A program made the position numbers and the translations under genes. A stretch of 56,144 nt of DNA from Candidatus Bilophila faecipullorum (GTDB lineage: Bacteria > Desulfobacterota > Desulfovibrionia > Desulfovibrionales > Desulfovibrionaceae): contig CALVEZ010000024.1 of NCBI GenBank assembly GCA_944326695.1, forward strand, positions 1 to 56,144, in the 5' to 3' direction. The notes beneath the pieces are model-generated. The model did not search any database and was not told the origin of the DNA. It saw nothing but the letters and a program-made list of their open reading frames with translations. Within the stretch, counting starts at the first letter, position 1, and each line of letters opens with the position of its first letter. This document shows positions 47,313 through 56,053 of the stretch, in pieces.

Positions 47313-48026
47313 ATGGCTGAGAATATGTTAACTCAAGCCGTATCGTTCATCAATGACAATTCCACAATGGAAATCGGCCTGACAGCTGAAGGTCAGCCCG
47401 CAGCGCGCTCGGACATCGTGGCCTATCATTTCCATCGTAATCACAAGGATGTATTGCGTGACATCCGTAGATTACGTGCCAAGTGCCCGGAATCTTTCTA
47501 CCGGCGCAATTTTGCGCCCGTTGATTATCAGGATGCGAAGGGTGAAAAACGGCTCGCATATCTCCTCACCCGCGACGCTTTCTCCCTTCTGGTGATGGGC
47601 TTTACCGGAGCGGAGGCGGTGCTCTGGAAAATCCGTTATATTGAGGCGTTCAATATATTAGAAGCCGCCGTGCTGAAAAACCGGGCCGAACTTGCCCGCG
47701 AGTCCGGGTATCAGCAGGGACTGGACGAAGGCAGGGCCTCGGTCGCACCCATGCTGGAGGAGACCCGGCAGGACACGGCCCGCCAGTTCTGGCGGTTTGG
47801 CCCGGTACAGAAGCGCCGCCTGCGTTCCGCCGTGCGGTACCGCAAAATGGGGCTGGGGATTCATGCCATCGCCAAGCTTCTGGATGTGAGCGCATGGGAA
47901 GTGTCCCGGCTGCTCAAGGCCGCAGAAGCCTTGGGCGAGTTGCCAGACAGGGCCACCCGGCCCATACAGGGCAGTCTCTTTGCCTCCGTCACAAGTCCCG
48001 AACAGACAGGAGGGGCGGCGTCATGA
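47313..48026 (+). CDS. rha: Rha-family phage regulatory protein
   Basis: 237 residues. Rha domain at about 25-115 (ARSDIVAYHFHRNHKDVLRD, YLLTRDAFSLLVMGFTG, EAVLWKIRYIEAFN). A C-terminal HTH-like region lies at about 175-210 (GLGIHAIAKLLDVSAWEVSR). Rha proteins act as phage regulators and interfere with growth in some hosts. It sits in an inserted cassette within the tail genes. Confidence 0.88.
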   Translation: MAENMLTQAVSFINDNSTMEIGLTAEGQPAARSDIVAYHFHRNHKDVLRDIRRLRAKCPESFYRRNFAPVDYQDAKGEKRLAYLLTRDAFSLLVMGFTGAEAVLWKIRYIEAFNILEAAVLKNRAELARESGYQQGLDEGRASVAPMLEETRQDTARQFWRFGPVQKRRLRSAVRYRKMGLGIHAIAKLLDVSAWEVSRLLKAAEALGELPDRATRPIQGSLFASVTSPEQTGGAAS

Positions 48027-48226
48027 CGGACTATCGGCGCAACGATCCGGGCGACATCTCGACGCAGCTTCACTCCCGGCTCTCCTTTTTGGCGCTGGCG
48101 ACGCTGGCCATAAGCGATTTCAGCGAACGCAACGACGTTTCGGATACTCCCGCATGGGAGGGCCTGTTCTACTTCACGCAGGACTTGCTGGATATGACCT
48201 CGGCGTTAATGGAAAAAACAGCCTAA
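48023..48226 (+). CDS. Small hypothetical protein after rha
   Basis: 67 residues, helical (FLALATLAISDFSERNDVSD, FYFTQDLLDMTSALMEKTA). Starts in the rha stop (ATGA), so it is part of the cassette. No family recognised. Confidence 0.6.
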   Translation: MTDYRRNDPGDISTQLHSRLSFLALATLAISDFSERNDVSDTPAWEGLFYFTQDLLDMTSALMEKTA

Positions 48227-48241
48227 TATGATTTGAGACGG

Positions 48242-48266
48242 GGCGGCCTTCGGGCCGCCTTTTTTG
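48242..48266 (+). terminator. Terminator closing the rha cassette
   Basis: GGCGGCC-ttcg-GGCCGCC with a UUCG tetraloop and six T. It stands three bases before late promoter element 3. Confidence 0.92.
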
Positions 48267-48269
48267 TTT

Positions 48270-48317
48270 GCACAGCGTGCGAGGATTCCGGAAAAGCGCC
48301 TGTGCTCCGGGTAGGGT
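48270..48317 (+). promoter_or_regulatory. Late promoter element 3 (tape measure/baseplate operon)
   Basis: GCACAGCGTGCGAGGATTCC at 48270-48289 with dyad GCAC-agc-GTGC; -10-like TAGGGT at 48312-48317. Spacing identical to the other copies. Confidence 0.7.
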
Positions 48318-48367
48318 GGCGTCGATGGCCGCTGGTCGGCCCAACTGCAACCCACAGGAGCAATCCC

Positions 48368-48676
48368 ATGTCTCAAGCCACTCCCGAAAGAAAGTACGCC
48401 GAATTCTCCCACTCCTTCGTCGATCCGTGGGCAGGTGACGGTGAGGAAACCTCGTTCACCTTCCATTTCGCCAAGCCCAACAAAGCGCAGATCAAACGCA
48501 TGCAGGACACCGCCGGGAAAAGCGCGGCGCAGGCGTCCCGCAATCTGCTCCTCGAGATCGTGCGTCCTGAGGAGAAAGATGCGTTGCTTGAAGCGTTCGA
48601 CAGCTATCCCGGCCTTGTGACGGCCTTTGCATCCGCCATTATCAAAGGCGTCGGCGTTGCCGACTTGGGAAAGTAA
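48368..48676 (+). CDS. Tail assembly chaperone, short form (gpG-like)
   Basis: 102 residues with beta start (EETSFTFHFAKPNKAQIKRM) and helical rest, located before the tape-measure gene. CAGGAG precedes the ATG. The last codons contain a lambda-type slippery heptamer. Confidence 0.82.
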   Translation: MSQATPERKYAEFSHSFVDPWAGDGEETSFTFHFAKPNKAQIKRMQDTAGKSAAQASRNLLLEIVRPEEKDALLEAFDSYPGLVTAFASAIIKGVGVADLGK

Positions 48677-48846
48677 CACTGTCCCCTTTCGACAAAGGGG
48701 ACGCGCTCGTCCGCTTCTGGCTCCATGATGAGCCCGCGGACGACATCGAGGCGTGGAGCGTGCAGCTTGCACAGGCAGGCTTCATCGAAGAGCGCACGCT
48801 CCGCGCCCTCGCGCAGATCATCCACGGCAAAAAAGCGGTGAAATAA
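48368..48846 (+). CDS. Tail assembly chaperone, -1 frameshift product (gpGT-like)
   Basis: The zero frame ends tt-G GGA AAG taa; GGGAAAG at 48667-48673 is the heptamer used by lambda G/GT. After a -1 slip the frame continues from 48673 for 57 codons (KGDALVRFWLHDEPADDIEA, FIEERTLRALAQIIHGKKA) to TAA at 48844-48846. That stop overlaps the tape-measure ATG. Confidence 0.85.
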
Positions 48847-51800
48847 TGGAAGTCTTCAGCGTCTTCGCAACCATGTCCCTCGTCGACATGCTCTCCAACC
48901 CCCTTGAGCGCATCAACAAGAAGCTCAAGGGGGTTGACGGCAGCGTCTCCGGGCTCGGCAAGCGGATGGGGGCGCTGACCATGTCCATGATGCCCGTCGT
49001 CGTGGGGGCCGGGCTGCTGCTCGGAGCCTTCGGACTGGCCTCGGCAGCCGCGATCAAGTTCGAGAGCGCGATGGCCGACGTCGGGAAGGTCGTGAACTTC
49101 GAGACGCAGGCCGAGTTTCGGGCCATGTCCAAGGAGATCATGGACATGGCCGGGCGGATACCGATGGCGGCGGACGGCATCGCCGCAATCGTCGCGGCAG
49201 CCGGGCAGTCGGGCATCGCCAAGCAGGACTTGACCGGGTTCGCCGAGCAAGCCGCGAAAATGGGCGTCGCCTTCGACCTCACGGGGGCGCAGGCGGGCAA
49301 GATGATGGCGGACTGGCGGGCAGGCATGAACTTGACCCTGCCCCGCACCTACGCGCTTGCCGACGCCGTCAACCATCTGTCGAACAACATGAACGCCACG
49401 GCTCCGGCGCTCGGCGAAGTCGTCCAGCGCGTCGGCGCGGTAGCGATGGTGTCCGGGCTGGCGGAAACGCAGGTCGCGGCCCTCGGTGCGGCCTTCCTTT
49501 CCGCCGGGGCCTCGCCGGAGATCGCGTCCACGGCCCTGAAGAGCTTCACGACGACGCTGGTGAAAGGCTCGGCCATGACCAAGGCACAGGCCGAAGCTTT
49601 CCAAAGCCTCGGTTTTTCCGCGACGCAGCTCGCCAAAGACATGCAGAACGACGCGCAGGGCACGATCTTCAAGGTGCTGGAGGCCGTCGCCGCCAAGCCG
49701 AAGGAGCTGCAGACCTCGCTCCTGACCGAGATGTTCGGGCAGGAATCGCTCGGGGCCATCGCACCGCTCCTCCAGAACATCGGCAACTTGTCGCAGGCGT
49801 TCGAGCTGGTGGGGGATGCCAGCAAGTACGCAGGCTCGATGCAGGCGGAGTTCGAGACGCGCTCGAAGACCGTGGAGAACGCGCTGCAACTGCTGTCCAA
49901 CAAGCTGACGAACCTGGGCATCGCCGTGGGCAACGTTTTCCTGCCCGCCATTTCAGGCGGCGCGACGCTGCTCGGCGGGTTTGTCGACGCCCTGCGCTCC
50001 GCCGCCGAAAGCCCTATCGGTCAGTGGCTCATCGGTGTGATCGGTGGGTTCTCGGCGCTTGTCGTCGGGATTGCCGCGACCAGCGCCGCGATGTGGTTCT
50101 TCTCGGCGGTGGGGCCTCTCATGGCCAAAAAGCTCCTACCCCTGAAGACGGCGCTCATGTGGATATCGGCTCCGATGTGGGCGGTCATCGCGGTCATTGG
50201 GGCGCTCTACCTCGCCTACAAAACAAATTTTGCCGGGATTGCCGATACTCTGAACGAATGGTGGAGGAAGGCCACGCTCGTCGGCAAAGGCGTGTTGGCG
50301 GTTTTTGAGTCTCTCAAGGACGGCACGGGCGAGATCAGGGGCGAGCTGGCCACGGAGATCAAGGCTGCCGGGCTGACGGGGCTCGTGACAACGGTGAGCC
50401 GCGTGGTCTTCCGCGTTCGGGCGGCGCTCCTCGGCTTCCGCGACGCTTTTGCCGCCGCCATGCACAAGGTGGACGTCATCCTCGTGCCCGTGCGCATTGC
50501 CGTGGCGGAGCTGATGATGCGCATCGGTGAGCTCTTCGGCGCGTTCGACGGCGGCGAGGTGGATAGTTCCGTGTCCGCATGGACGCGCTTCGGCGAAGTG
50601 CTGGGCGGTATCGCTGGCGGAGTCGTGACGGGCCTTGCCCATGCGCTGGACTTTGTCGTCACTGTGCTCGGCTGGCTTGCGGCGGCGGTGTCGCTGGCCA
50701 TCGACGGCGTGGCCGGGCTCGTCAACTGGCTCCGGGGCTTGTCGGGAGCCTCCACGGAGGCCGCAAGCGCCGCTGATCCGTGGTCATGGCAGACGCTCGG
50801 CCAGTGTATCGGGTACGCAGCCGGTGCCGTCATCGCCCTCAAAGGGGCCCTGTTGCTCGCCAAAGGCGTCATGCTCGTGATGAGCGGCGTGATGAAGGTC
50901 TGGGCCGCCGCGATGTGGCTAGTCAACGCGGCGCTCTCGGCGAATCCCGTTGTGTGGATCATCGTGGCCATCGTCGGGCTCATCGCGGCCATCGTACTGC
51001 TCATCCAGAATTGGGATTTGGTCTGCGAGAAATGGGATGAAGTCTGGGCGTATGTAGGCGGCGTCATCGGCCCGATCTGGGATGGCATTTGGGAGAAGAT
51101 CACATCGGTCTGGCAGTCCATCGTCAACTGGGTACTTTCCGTCGGCCAGACGCTGTGGTCGGGGCTTGAGGCGCTCTGGGACAGCATCGTACTCGGGGCG
51201 CAAGAGTCATGGGACAGCCTCGTTTCCTCGGTTTTCGGTCTCGGGCAGCGCGTTTCCACGGCGCTGTCTGAGATGTGGACCGGTGTCATGGACTTTTTCT
51301 CCGACATCGATCTCTTCGAATCGGGCGCGAAGCTGCTCGATACGTTCATCGAAGGCATCAAGAGTAAAGTCTCATCGCTCGTCGACGCGGTTGAGAACGC
51401 GCTCTCGAGCGTGCGCGAGTACCTGCCTTTCTCCGATGCGCATACCGGGCCGCTGTCGCAGCTCACGCTCTCGGGCACGCGCATGATGACTACGCTCGGC
51501 GAAGGCGTGGGACAGGGCGCGCCCGGCTTGGTGCAGTCCGTATCCGGGGCTCTGGGCCGGGCCGGGGCCGCGATCAGTGGTTGGTGGTCGCGGCTTACCG
51601 GGGGAGCGCCCGAGGTGAGCTCGCCTGCGCCCGAAGCATCGGCGGTGCCGGCTGCGATGGCCGTACCTGATGTGGCCCCGCCTGTGGTGGACACAACTTC
51701 CTTCACCGCGCCGATGCTGGAAGCTGTGTCCGACATGTGGTCAGGGATAACCGCCGTTTTCGCAGACATGAATTTTGTGGAGTCCGGCACGCGCCTGATG

Positions 51801-52208
51801 GCGACGCTCTGCGAAGGCATGGAGCGGGGCGTGCCCGCGTTGATCCAGTCCGTATCGGAGGCGCTGGGCCGGGCCGGGGCCGCGATGGAAGGCTGGTGGC
51901 CGGGCTTGCCCGATGTGGCCCCCGACATCACCCTCGGCGTGCCGGAGATGCCCCAAGCCCCCACACTGGCCTTCAAGCCGCCGGAGATGCCGGAGCTTTC
52001 CGCTCCCGCCTTGGCGTATCGGGATGCCCCGGTTCCCGATATCGCGGTGGACGAGCGGAGGCGCTTGGGCGCGGAGACGCGGCGAGATGAAAGGCCGCAG
52101 CAGTCGTGGACGATCACCATCCAGGAGCTTCATCTGCCCGAAGTGAAGGAAGCCGACGACTTCGTGTCCGGCTTGATGGGCGAGATGGCACAGTACGGAG
52201 AAGCATGA
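48846..52208 (+). CDS. Tail tape-measure protein
   Basis: 1,120 residues, about twice the prophage 1 counterpart. TP901-type N-terminal core (SAAAIKFESAMADVGKVVNF, GQSGIAKQDLTGFAEQAAKM), hydrophobic stretches (about 390-460 and 650-715), and a C-terminal part with two similar blocks near 880-930 and 980-1030 (SDMWSGITAVF, RGVPALIQSVSEALGRAGAA), an internal duplication. Confidence 0.9.
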   Translation: MEVFSVFATMSLVDMLSNPLERINKKLKGVDGSVSGLGKRMGALTMSMMPVVVGAGLLLGAFGLASAAAIKFESAMADVGKVVNFETQAEFRAMSKEIMDMAGRIPMAADGIAAIVAAAGQSGIAKQDLTGFAEQAAKMGVAFDLTGAQAGKMMADWRAGMNLTLPRTYALADAVNHLSNNMNATAPALGEVVQRVGAVAMVSGLAETQVAALGAAFLSAGASPEIASTALKSFTTTLVKGSAMTKAQAEAFQSLGFSATQLAKDMQNDAQGTIFKVLEAVAAKPKELQTSLLTEMFGQESLGAIAPLLQNIGNLSQAFELVGDASKYAGSMQAEFETRSKTVENALQLLSNKLTNLGIAVGNVFLPAISGGATLLGGFVDALRSAAESPIGQWLIGVIGGFSALVVGIAATSAAMWFFSAVGPLMAKKLLPLKTALMWISAPMWAVIAVIGALYLAYKTNFAGIADTLNEWWRKATLVGKGVLAVFESLKDGTGEIRGELATEIKAAGLTGLVTTVSRVVFRVRAALLGFRDAFAAAMHKVDVILVPVRIAVAELMMRIGELFGAFDGGEVDSSVSAWTRFGEVLGGIAGGVVTGLAHALDFVVTVLGWLAAAVSLAIDGVAGLVNWLRGLSGASTEAASAADPWSWQTLGQCIGYAAGAVIALKGALLLAKGVMLVMSGVMKVWAAAMWLVNAALSANPVVWIIVAIVGLIAAIVLLIQNWDLVCEKWDEVWAYVGGVIGPIWDGIWEKITSVWQSIVNWVLSVGQTLWSGLEALWDSIVLGAQESWDSLVSSVFGLGQRVSTALSEMWTGVMDFFSDIDLFESGAKLLDTFIEGIKSKVSSLVDAVENALSSVREYLPFSDAHTGPLSQLTLSGTRMMTTLGEGVGQGAPGLVQSVSGALGRAGAAISGWWSRLTGGAPEVSSPAPEASAVPAAMAVPDVAPPVVDTTSFTAPMLEAVSDMWSGITAVFADMNFVESGTRLMATLCEGMERGVPALIQSVSEALGRAGAAMEGWWPGLPDVAPDITLGVPEMPQAPTLAFKPPEMPELSAPALAYRDAPVPDIAVDERRRLGAETRRDERPQQSWTITIQELHLPEVKEADDFVSGLMGEMAQYGEA

Positions 52209-52813
52209 TGAGTCAGACGGTACAGACGGCAAGCCCCGGCGCTGCTGGCGGCACGGCGGCCACGAAAGAGGAGAAGCGGGTCAGGCTGCTCGTCTTTGAA
52301 GACGGCCTGATCAGGCTTGGCGACACCGAGCTTCCCGGCGTCCTGACCGAGCTGCGTGTGGACGGCAAGGTGCGCTTCGACCAGCAGAAGAAGGACGGCT
52401 CTTCGGGCAAGAAGAAGACCCCGAAAGGCTTTGAGGACTCGGACGTCATGGTCACTATGCTCCTGCTGACCGACAGCGAGTCGCAGTGCTACGAGAAGCT
52501 CGAGCAGGTCTCGGGTCTTTTCCGCAAGATCGACAAGAAGGCCAATCCGCAAATCTACGCGGTCACCAATCGCCACCTGCTGGCCCGGGGCGTGCGGCAG
52601 GTGGTCTTTTCCAAGCTCCAGTCTTCCGAGAACAACGGCAGCGACGAGATACGGGTGACGCTCGGCTTCGTCGAGCACAACCCGCCCGTGACCAAGATCG
52701 AGAAGGCACAGGCCAAGACGCCGACGCCGAAAGAGCTTGCGGAGCAGGCCAAGGCTAAAAAGACGCCGGAAGTAGACACCCTTATTATTGATGCAGCAGG
52801 GACACAGGTATGA
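52205..52813 (+). CDS. Tail/baseplate protein, family uncertain
   Basis: 202 residues: beta-rich centre (RLGDTELPGVLTELRVDGKV), a Lys-rich loop, GVRQVVFSKLQSSENNGSDE, and a Pro/Lys tail. It follows the tape measure, the place of Mu gpN or of Dit/LysM-type hub proteins. Overlap with both neighbours shows it belongs to the tail operon. Confidence 0.6.
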   Translation: MMSQTVQTASPGAAGGTAATKEEKRVRLLVFEDGLIRLGDTELPGVLTELRVDGKVRFDQQKKDGSSGKKKTPKGFEDSDVMVTMLLLTDSESQCYEKLEQVSGLFRKIDKKANPQIYAVTNRHLLARGVRQVVFSKLQSSENNGSDEIRVTLGFVEHNPPVTKIEKAQAKTPTPKELAEQAKAKKTPEVDTLIIDAAGTQV

Positions 52814-53604
52814 TCGAGGGCTTCAACATCCGCTGTACCGTGGGCGGGCTGGAGGTGCTGCGCTCACCGCGCATCGTGCTTGCGCTGCGCCGCCGGGCCA
52901 TCGTCTCCCGTTGCGAGCTGGATATCCCGGATACGGACGGGTCCGTACAGGCTACGCTGGCCAAGAAGCAGCCCGTGCGCATCCGCTTCGGCCATCGGGG
53001 TGAAGGCGGCACGTGGCAAGACTGGAGCGGCACGGTCAGCGACTTCCAGATGGCCGGGGAGGATGCCGTGCGGGTCGTCGCCGTGGGCCGGGAACAGGCG
53101 CTGCTTGATGCTCGGGTTACCGAAGCGATGCACGGCGAGCCCGCCGATGTCGTCGCCCGGAGGCTTCTCGCCTCCACGGGCCTGCCCGTGGCCGACATCG
53201 CCATCCCGTCGGAAGTTCTTCCCCACATTGTTTTTTCCGGGGTGACCGTAGCGATGGCCGTCAAGCAGCTCGCGTGGACGCTGGAGACGAGCTTCGGGCA
53301 TGACATGTCGAAGCACGCTGTGTGGCTCGGCGAGTCCGGTCTGTACTGGTCCGACGGCGACGAGCCCGGGGATATCCCGATCATTGAGAGTGCGGAGAAC
53401 TTGATCTCGCATAGCCCGAACCCTTCCGGCATGTCCGAGGTTGTCGCCACGGTGATCCCCGGGCTGACGCACAGCCGCATCGCGCGCATCCGCGACTCGC
53501 GTCGCCAGTTCTCCGAGCTTGTCAGGGCGCAGGAGGTCATCCACAGCCTCAGTGAGCATGACACCACAACCATTAGATATGGGAGCGACGAGGGGTGGGC
53601 ATGA
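52810..53604 (+). CDS. Baseplate hub protein, Mu gp44/gpP-like
   Basis: 264 residues. A gpP/gp27-like hub with RIVLALRRRAIVSRCELDIP, a YWSDGDEPGDIP loop in the middle, and a C-terminal GLTHSRIARIRDSRRQFSEL. The hub joins the tail tube to the spike. Coupled to both neighbours by overlapping codons. Confidence 0.78.
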   Translation: MIEGFNIRCTVGGLEVLRSPRIVLALRRRAIVSRCELDIPDTDGSVQATLAKKQPVRIRFGHRGEGGTWQDWSGTVSDFQMAGEDAVRVVAVGREQALLDARVTEAMHGEPADVVARRLLASTGLPVADIAIPSEVLPHIVFSGVTVAMAVKQLAWTLETSFGHDMSKHAVWLGESGLYWSDGDEPGDIPIIESAENLISHSPNPSGMSEVVATVIPGLTHSRIARIRDSRRQFSELVRAQEVIHSLSEHDTTTIRYGSDEGWA

Positions 53605-54311
53605 GCGATACCAATATGCTGAAGATGATCAAGCGCGCCGTGGAGCTGTGCCGTCCCGATCTGCGCTCGTACTATCGCGTGACACGCAAAGCCAAAGTTG
53701 TCACGGCCTACGCCAGCGACGGGCAGTACTTCGCAGACGTGCAGCCACTCCGGAATGACGAGACGCCGGACCCGAATGAGCCGATCATTCCGCATGTGGA
53801 GATACCGATTCTGTGGGGAGGGCCCAACCGGGGCCTCGTCTGTCCGCCACAGGCAGGCACGCTCTGCGATCTCTCTTACTATGACGGCGACCCGAACTAC
53901 CCGCGCATCTCGAACTTCCGCTGGCAAGGCAACGGCGCTCCGGCCTGTGGGCTGACCGAGCTCATCATCCAGCAGGAGCCGGGCACGTCGATCAAGATCG
54001 ACAAGGGGCATAACGTCATCACGCTCTCCCCGGCGAACTGGAAAGTGCAGGTGGGGGGCGATGCCTCCATCACGGCGGCGGGCACGCTGACGCTGGACGC
54101 GCCGCAGATCGTCAAGAAGGGTAACGAGACCTGCACGGGCAGCAGCGGCGGCACGGGGCAGACAACGGAAAACGCACACCGGACGACAAACGGGAGCATC
54201 ACCGTCAACGGGCCGCTGACGGTCAACGGCAACCTGACCGTCAACGGTAACTCTTCCGTCTCAGGCAACAGCAATGCGGGAAGCCGCAGCGGGGGCTCCT
54301 GCCCGCATTAA
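53601..54311 (+). CDS. Baseplate spike protein, Mu gp45/P2 gpV-like
   Basis: 236 residues. OB-like N-terminal part (about 35-120, KAKVVTAYASDGQYFADVQP), then a beta-prism stalk with TVNGPLTVNGNLTVNGNSSV repeats, ending GGSCPH, which could bind an apical metal as P2-type spikes do. It pierces the outer membrane on contraction. Confidence 0.87.
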   Translation: MSDTNMLKMIKRAVELCRPDLRSYYRVTRKAKVVTAYASDGQYFADVQPLRNDETPDPNEPIIPHVEIPILWGGPNRGLVCPPQAGTLCDLSYYDGDPNYPRISNFRWQGNGAPACGLTELIIQQEPGTSIKIDKGHNVITLSPANWKVQVGGDASITAAGTLTLDAPQIVKKGNETCTGSSGGTGQTTENAHRTTNGSITVNGPLTVNGNLTVNGNSSVSGNSNAGSRSGGSCPH

Positions 54312-54351
54312 TGGCGAGCCTTCTCCCGGCCATTCTCAACTTGGCTGCAAA

Positions 54352-54380
54352 AAACGACGTCTTCGTGCGTCGTTTTTTTT
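54352..54380 (+). terminator. Terminator after the spike gene
   Basis: AAACGACG/CGTCGTTT stem with an eight-base loop and eight T. Late promoter element 4 starts five bases later. Confidence 0.9.
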
Positions 54381-54384
54381 GTTT

Positions 54385-54432
54385 GCACAGCGTGCGAGGA
54401 TTCCAGAAAGCCTCCGGCGCACGGGGTAGTGT
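54385..54432 (+). promoter_or_regulatory. Late promoter element 4 (baseplate and fibre genes)
   Basis: GCACAGCGTGCGAGGATTCC at 54385-54404; -10-like TAGTGT at 54427-54432. The box ends six bases before the ATG of the next gene, which has no good ribosome site, so that message may be leaderless. Confidence 0.7.
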
Positions 54433-54438
54433 ACACCC

Positions 54439-54909
54439 ATGAGCACTTCACCAGACCTTTGGGGGCAAGACATCGCCCTTGACGAGTCCGGGCAGGCGAA
54501 GATCGCCGCGTCCGGAGAACTGATCCTGACGGACGGCCTAGAAACCGGGCTGCAGGACATCCGGTTGCGCCTTTTCACCCGGCTCGGGACGCTCTTTTAC
54601 GACGAGGACTTCGGCTCGCTCCTCCACGACTGGATACTCGAGGAGAGCACGGAGGCCAACCGCGCCGCGTTCTGTTCCGAAGTTGTGATGCGCGTGGAGG
54701 CCGACCCTCGGGTGGAACTCGGCTCCGTGTCCTGCTCTGTCCTTCTGTGGGACGAGCGGCAGCTCACAGCTCGGGTGCGCTGGACGTTCATCGGCGAGGA
54801 CCATCCCCTCAATCTGGTGCTGCAGATCGATAAATCAACGCAAACGGCGGTAATTCAAGATGTCCACATTTCGGAAGCTCTCCTTGCCTCGCGTATCCAA
54901 GACGCTTGA
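54439..54909 (+). CDS. Baseplate wedge protein, Mu gp46/gpW-like (gp25 family)
   Basis: 156 residues: ASGELILTDGLETGLQDIRL, LFTRLGTLFYDEDFGSLLHD and a C-terminal beta region (RVRWTFIGEDHPLNLVLQI), the gp25-like fold found in all contractile baseplates. Overlaps the next gene by 50 bases. Confidence 0.85.
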   Translation: MSTSPDLWGQDIALDESGQAKIAASGELILTDGLETGLQDIRLRLFTRLGTLFYDEDFGSLLHDWILEESTEANRAAFCSEVVMRVEADPRVELGSVSCSVLLWDERQLTARVRWTFIGEDHPLNLVLQIDKSTQTAVIQDVHISEALLASRIQDA

Positions 54910-56053
54910 TGAAGTCCGCTCCGGGCTCTTCGCCCGGGTTGAAGAAGTGCAGGACGAGTATCAGGCCAAAGGCTGGCTTCCCGCCAGGATGAACTTGAAC
55001 AAGGGCGTGATCCGTGGCCTGCTTGAGCTGGTCGCATGGATGTTTTTTCAACTCTACCAACTACTCGAAGCGCTGCTGACACAAGCCGTGCCACTGCTCT
55101 CCGGAGGAGACTGGCTTGATCTGCACTGCGATCAGGTGGGCCTCCAGCGGAAAGCCGCCACGAAAGCCAATGGATACGTGCGTTTCTTCCGCTCGGCGCA
55201 GACGCCGGAAAGCCAGAACGTCCCTATCCCGGCGGGCCGCATCGTCCGTACGCTTCCGGACGGCAAAGGCGAGGTCTACAGATACGTCACGCTCGAAGAC
55301 GCCGTGGTGCATGCCGGGCAGACATTCGTCGACGTGCTCGCCGAATCAGAAGCGTATGGCGCTGAGACCAACGCCGGAGCCGGACAAATCTGTGAGCTGG
55401 TGACGCCCGTCTCCGGCATCGACCGGGTCGACAACGTCACAGGCTGGCTGGCCGATGAGGCCGCTTCAGACGAGTCGGACGAGCAGCTTCGTATTCGCTA
55501 CATGTACGCGTGGCTCAGTCGCGCGGGAGTGACATCCGCCGCGTATCAAGCTGCAGCACTGTCTGTGAAGGGCTGTATCGAAGCCGCCGTAGCTGATCAG
55601 CATCCACGTGGTGAGGGTACCATTGACGTCATTGTGCGCGGTTCGGCGGGGCTTCCAACCGAAAATCTGATCGAAGCGGTGGAGAAGGCTATCAACGAGG
55701 AAATCGTTATCAACCACGATTTGTTGGTAAAAGGCCCCGTCCCCGTCCTTGCCGATGTTGAGTTGGAGCTGGAGCTCTACTCCGGTGACGAAGCAGCTCT
55801 GAAGCTCTCGGCGGAAAACTTTGTCAGAGCGATGTTCTCCGGAGACGCGTCCCGGACGGGCGGGCACGTACCCTTCGGCATCGGGCATGACGTCGTCCGT
55901 GACCGGCTGGCGGCTGGCGTCATCACGCTAACCGGCGTGAAGCGCATCGTCTGGGGCGGTTCGCTGGTCTCCGGAGACGTAACCGTGCCCGCAGACGGTC
56001 TGGCCATGCTTAAATCGGTGGTGGTGACGGCGAAGTGGGTGAGCGAGCGATGA
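54860..56053 (+). CDS. Baseplate J-like protein, Mu gp47-like
   Basis: 397 residues with the baseplate-J pattern: SGGDWLDLHCDQVGLQRKAA, VPIPAGRIVRTLPDGKGEVY, the NAGAGQICELVTPVSGIDRV region and ESDEQLRIRYMYAW. The C-terminal beta domain is complete. It links wedge and tail-fibre attachment. Confidence 0.92.
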   Translation: MSTFRKLSLPRVSKTLDEVRSGLFARVEEVQDEYQAKGWLPARMNLNKGVIRGLLELVAWMFFQLYQLLEALLTQAVPLLSGGDWLDLHCDQVGLQRKAATKANGYVRFFRSAQTPESQNVPIPAGRIVRTLPDGKGEVYRYVTLEDAVVHAGQTFVDVLAESEAYGAETNAGAGQICELVTPVSGIDRVDNVTGWLADEAASDESDEQLRIRYMYAWLSRAGVTSAAYQAAALSVKGCIEAAVADQHPRGEGTIDVIVRGSAGLPTENLIEAVEKAINEEIVINHDLLVKGPVPVLADVELELELYSGDEAALKLSAENFVRAMFSGDASRTGGHVPFGIGHDVVRDRLAAGVITLTGVKRIVWGGSLVSGDVTVPADGLAMLKSVVVTAKWVSER

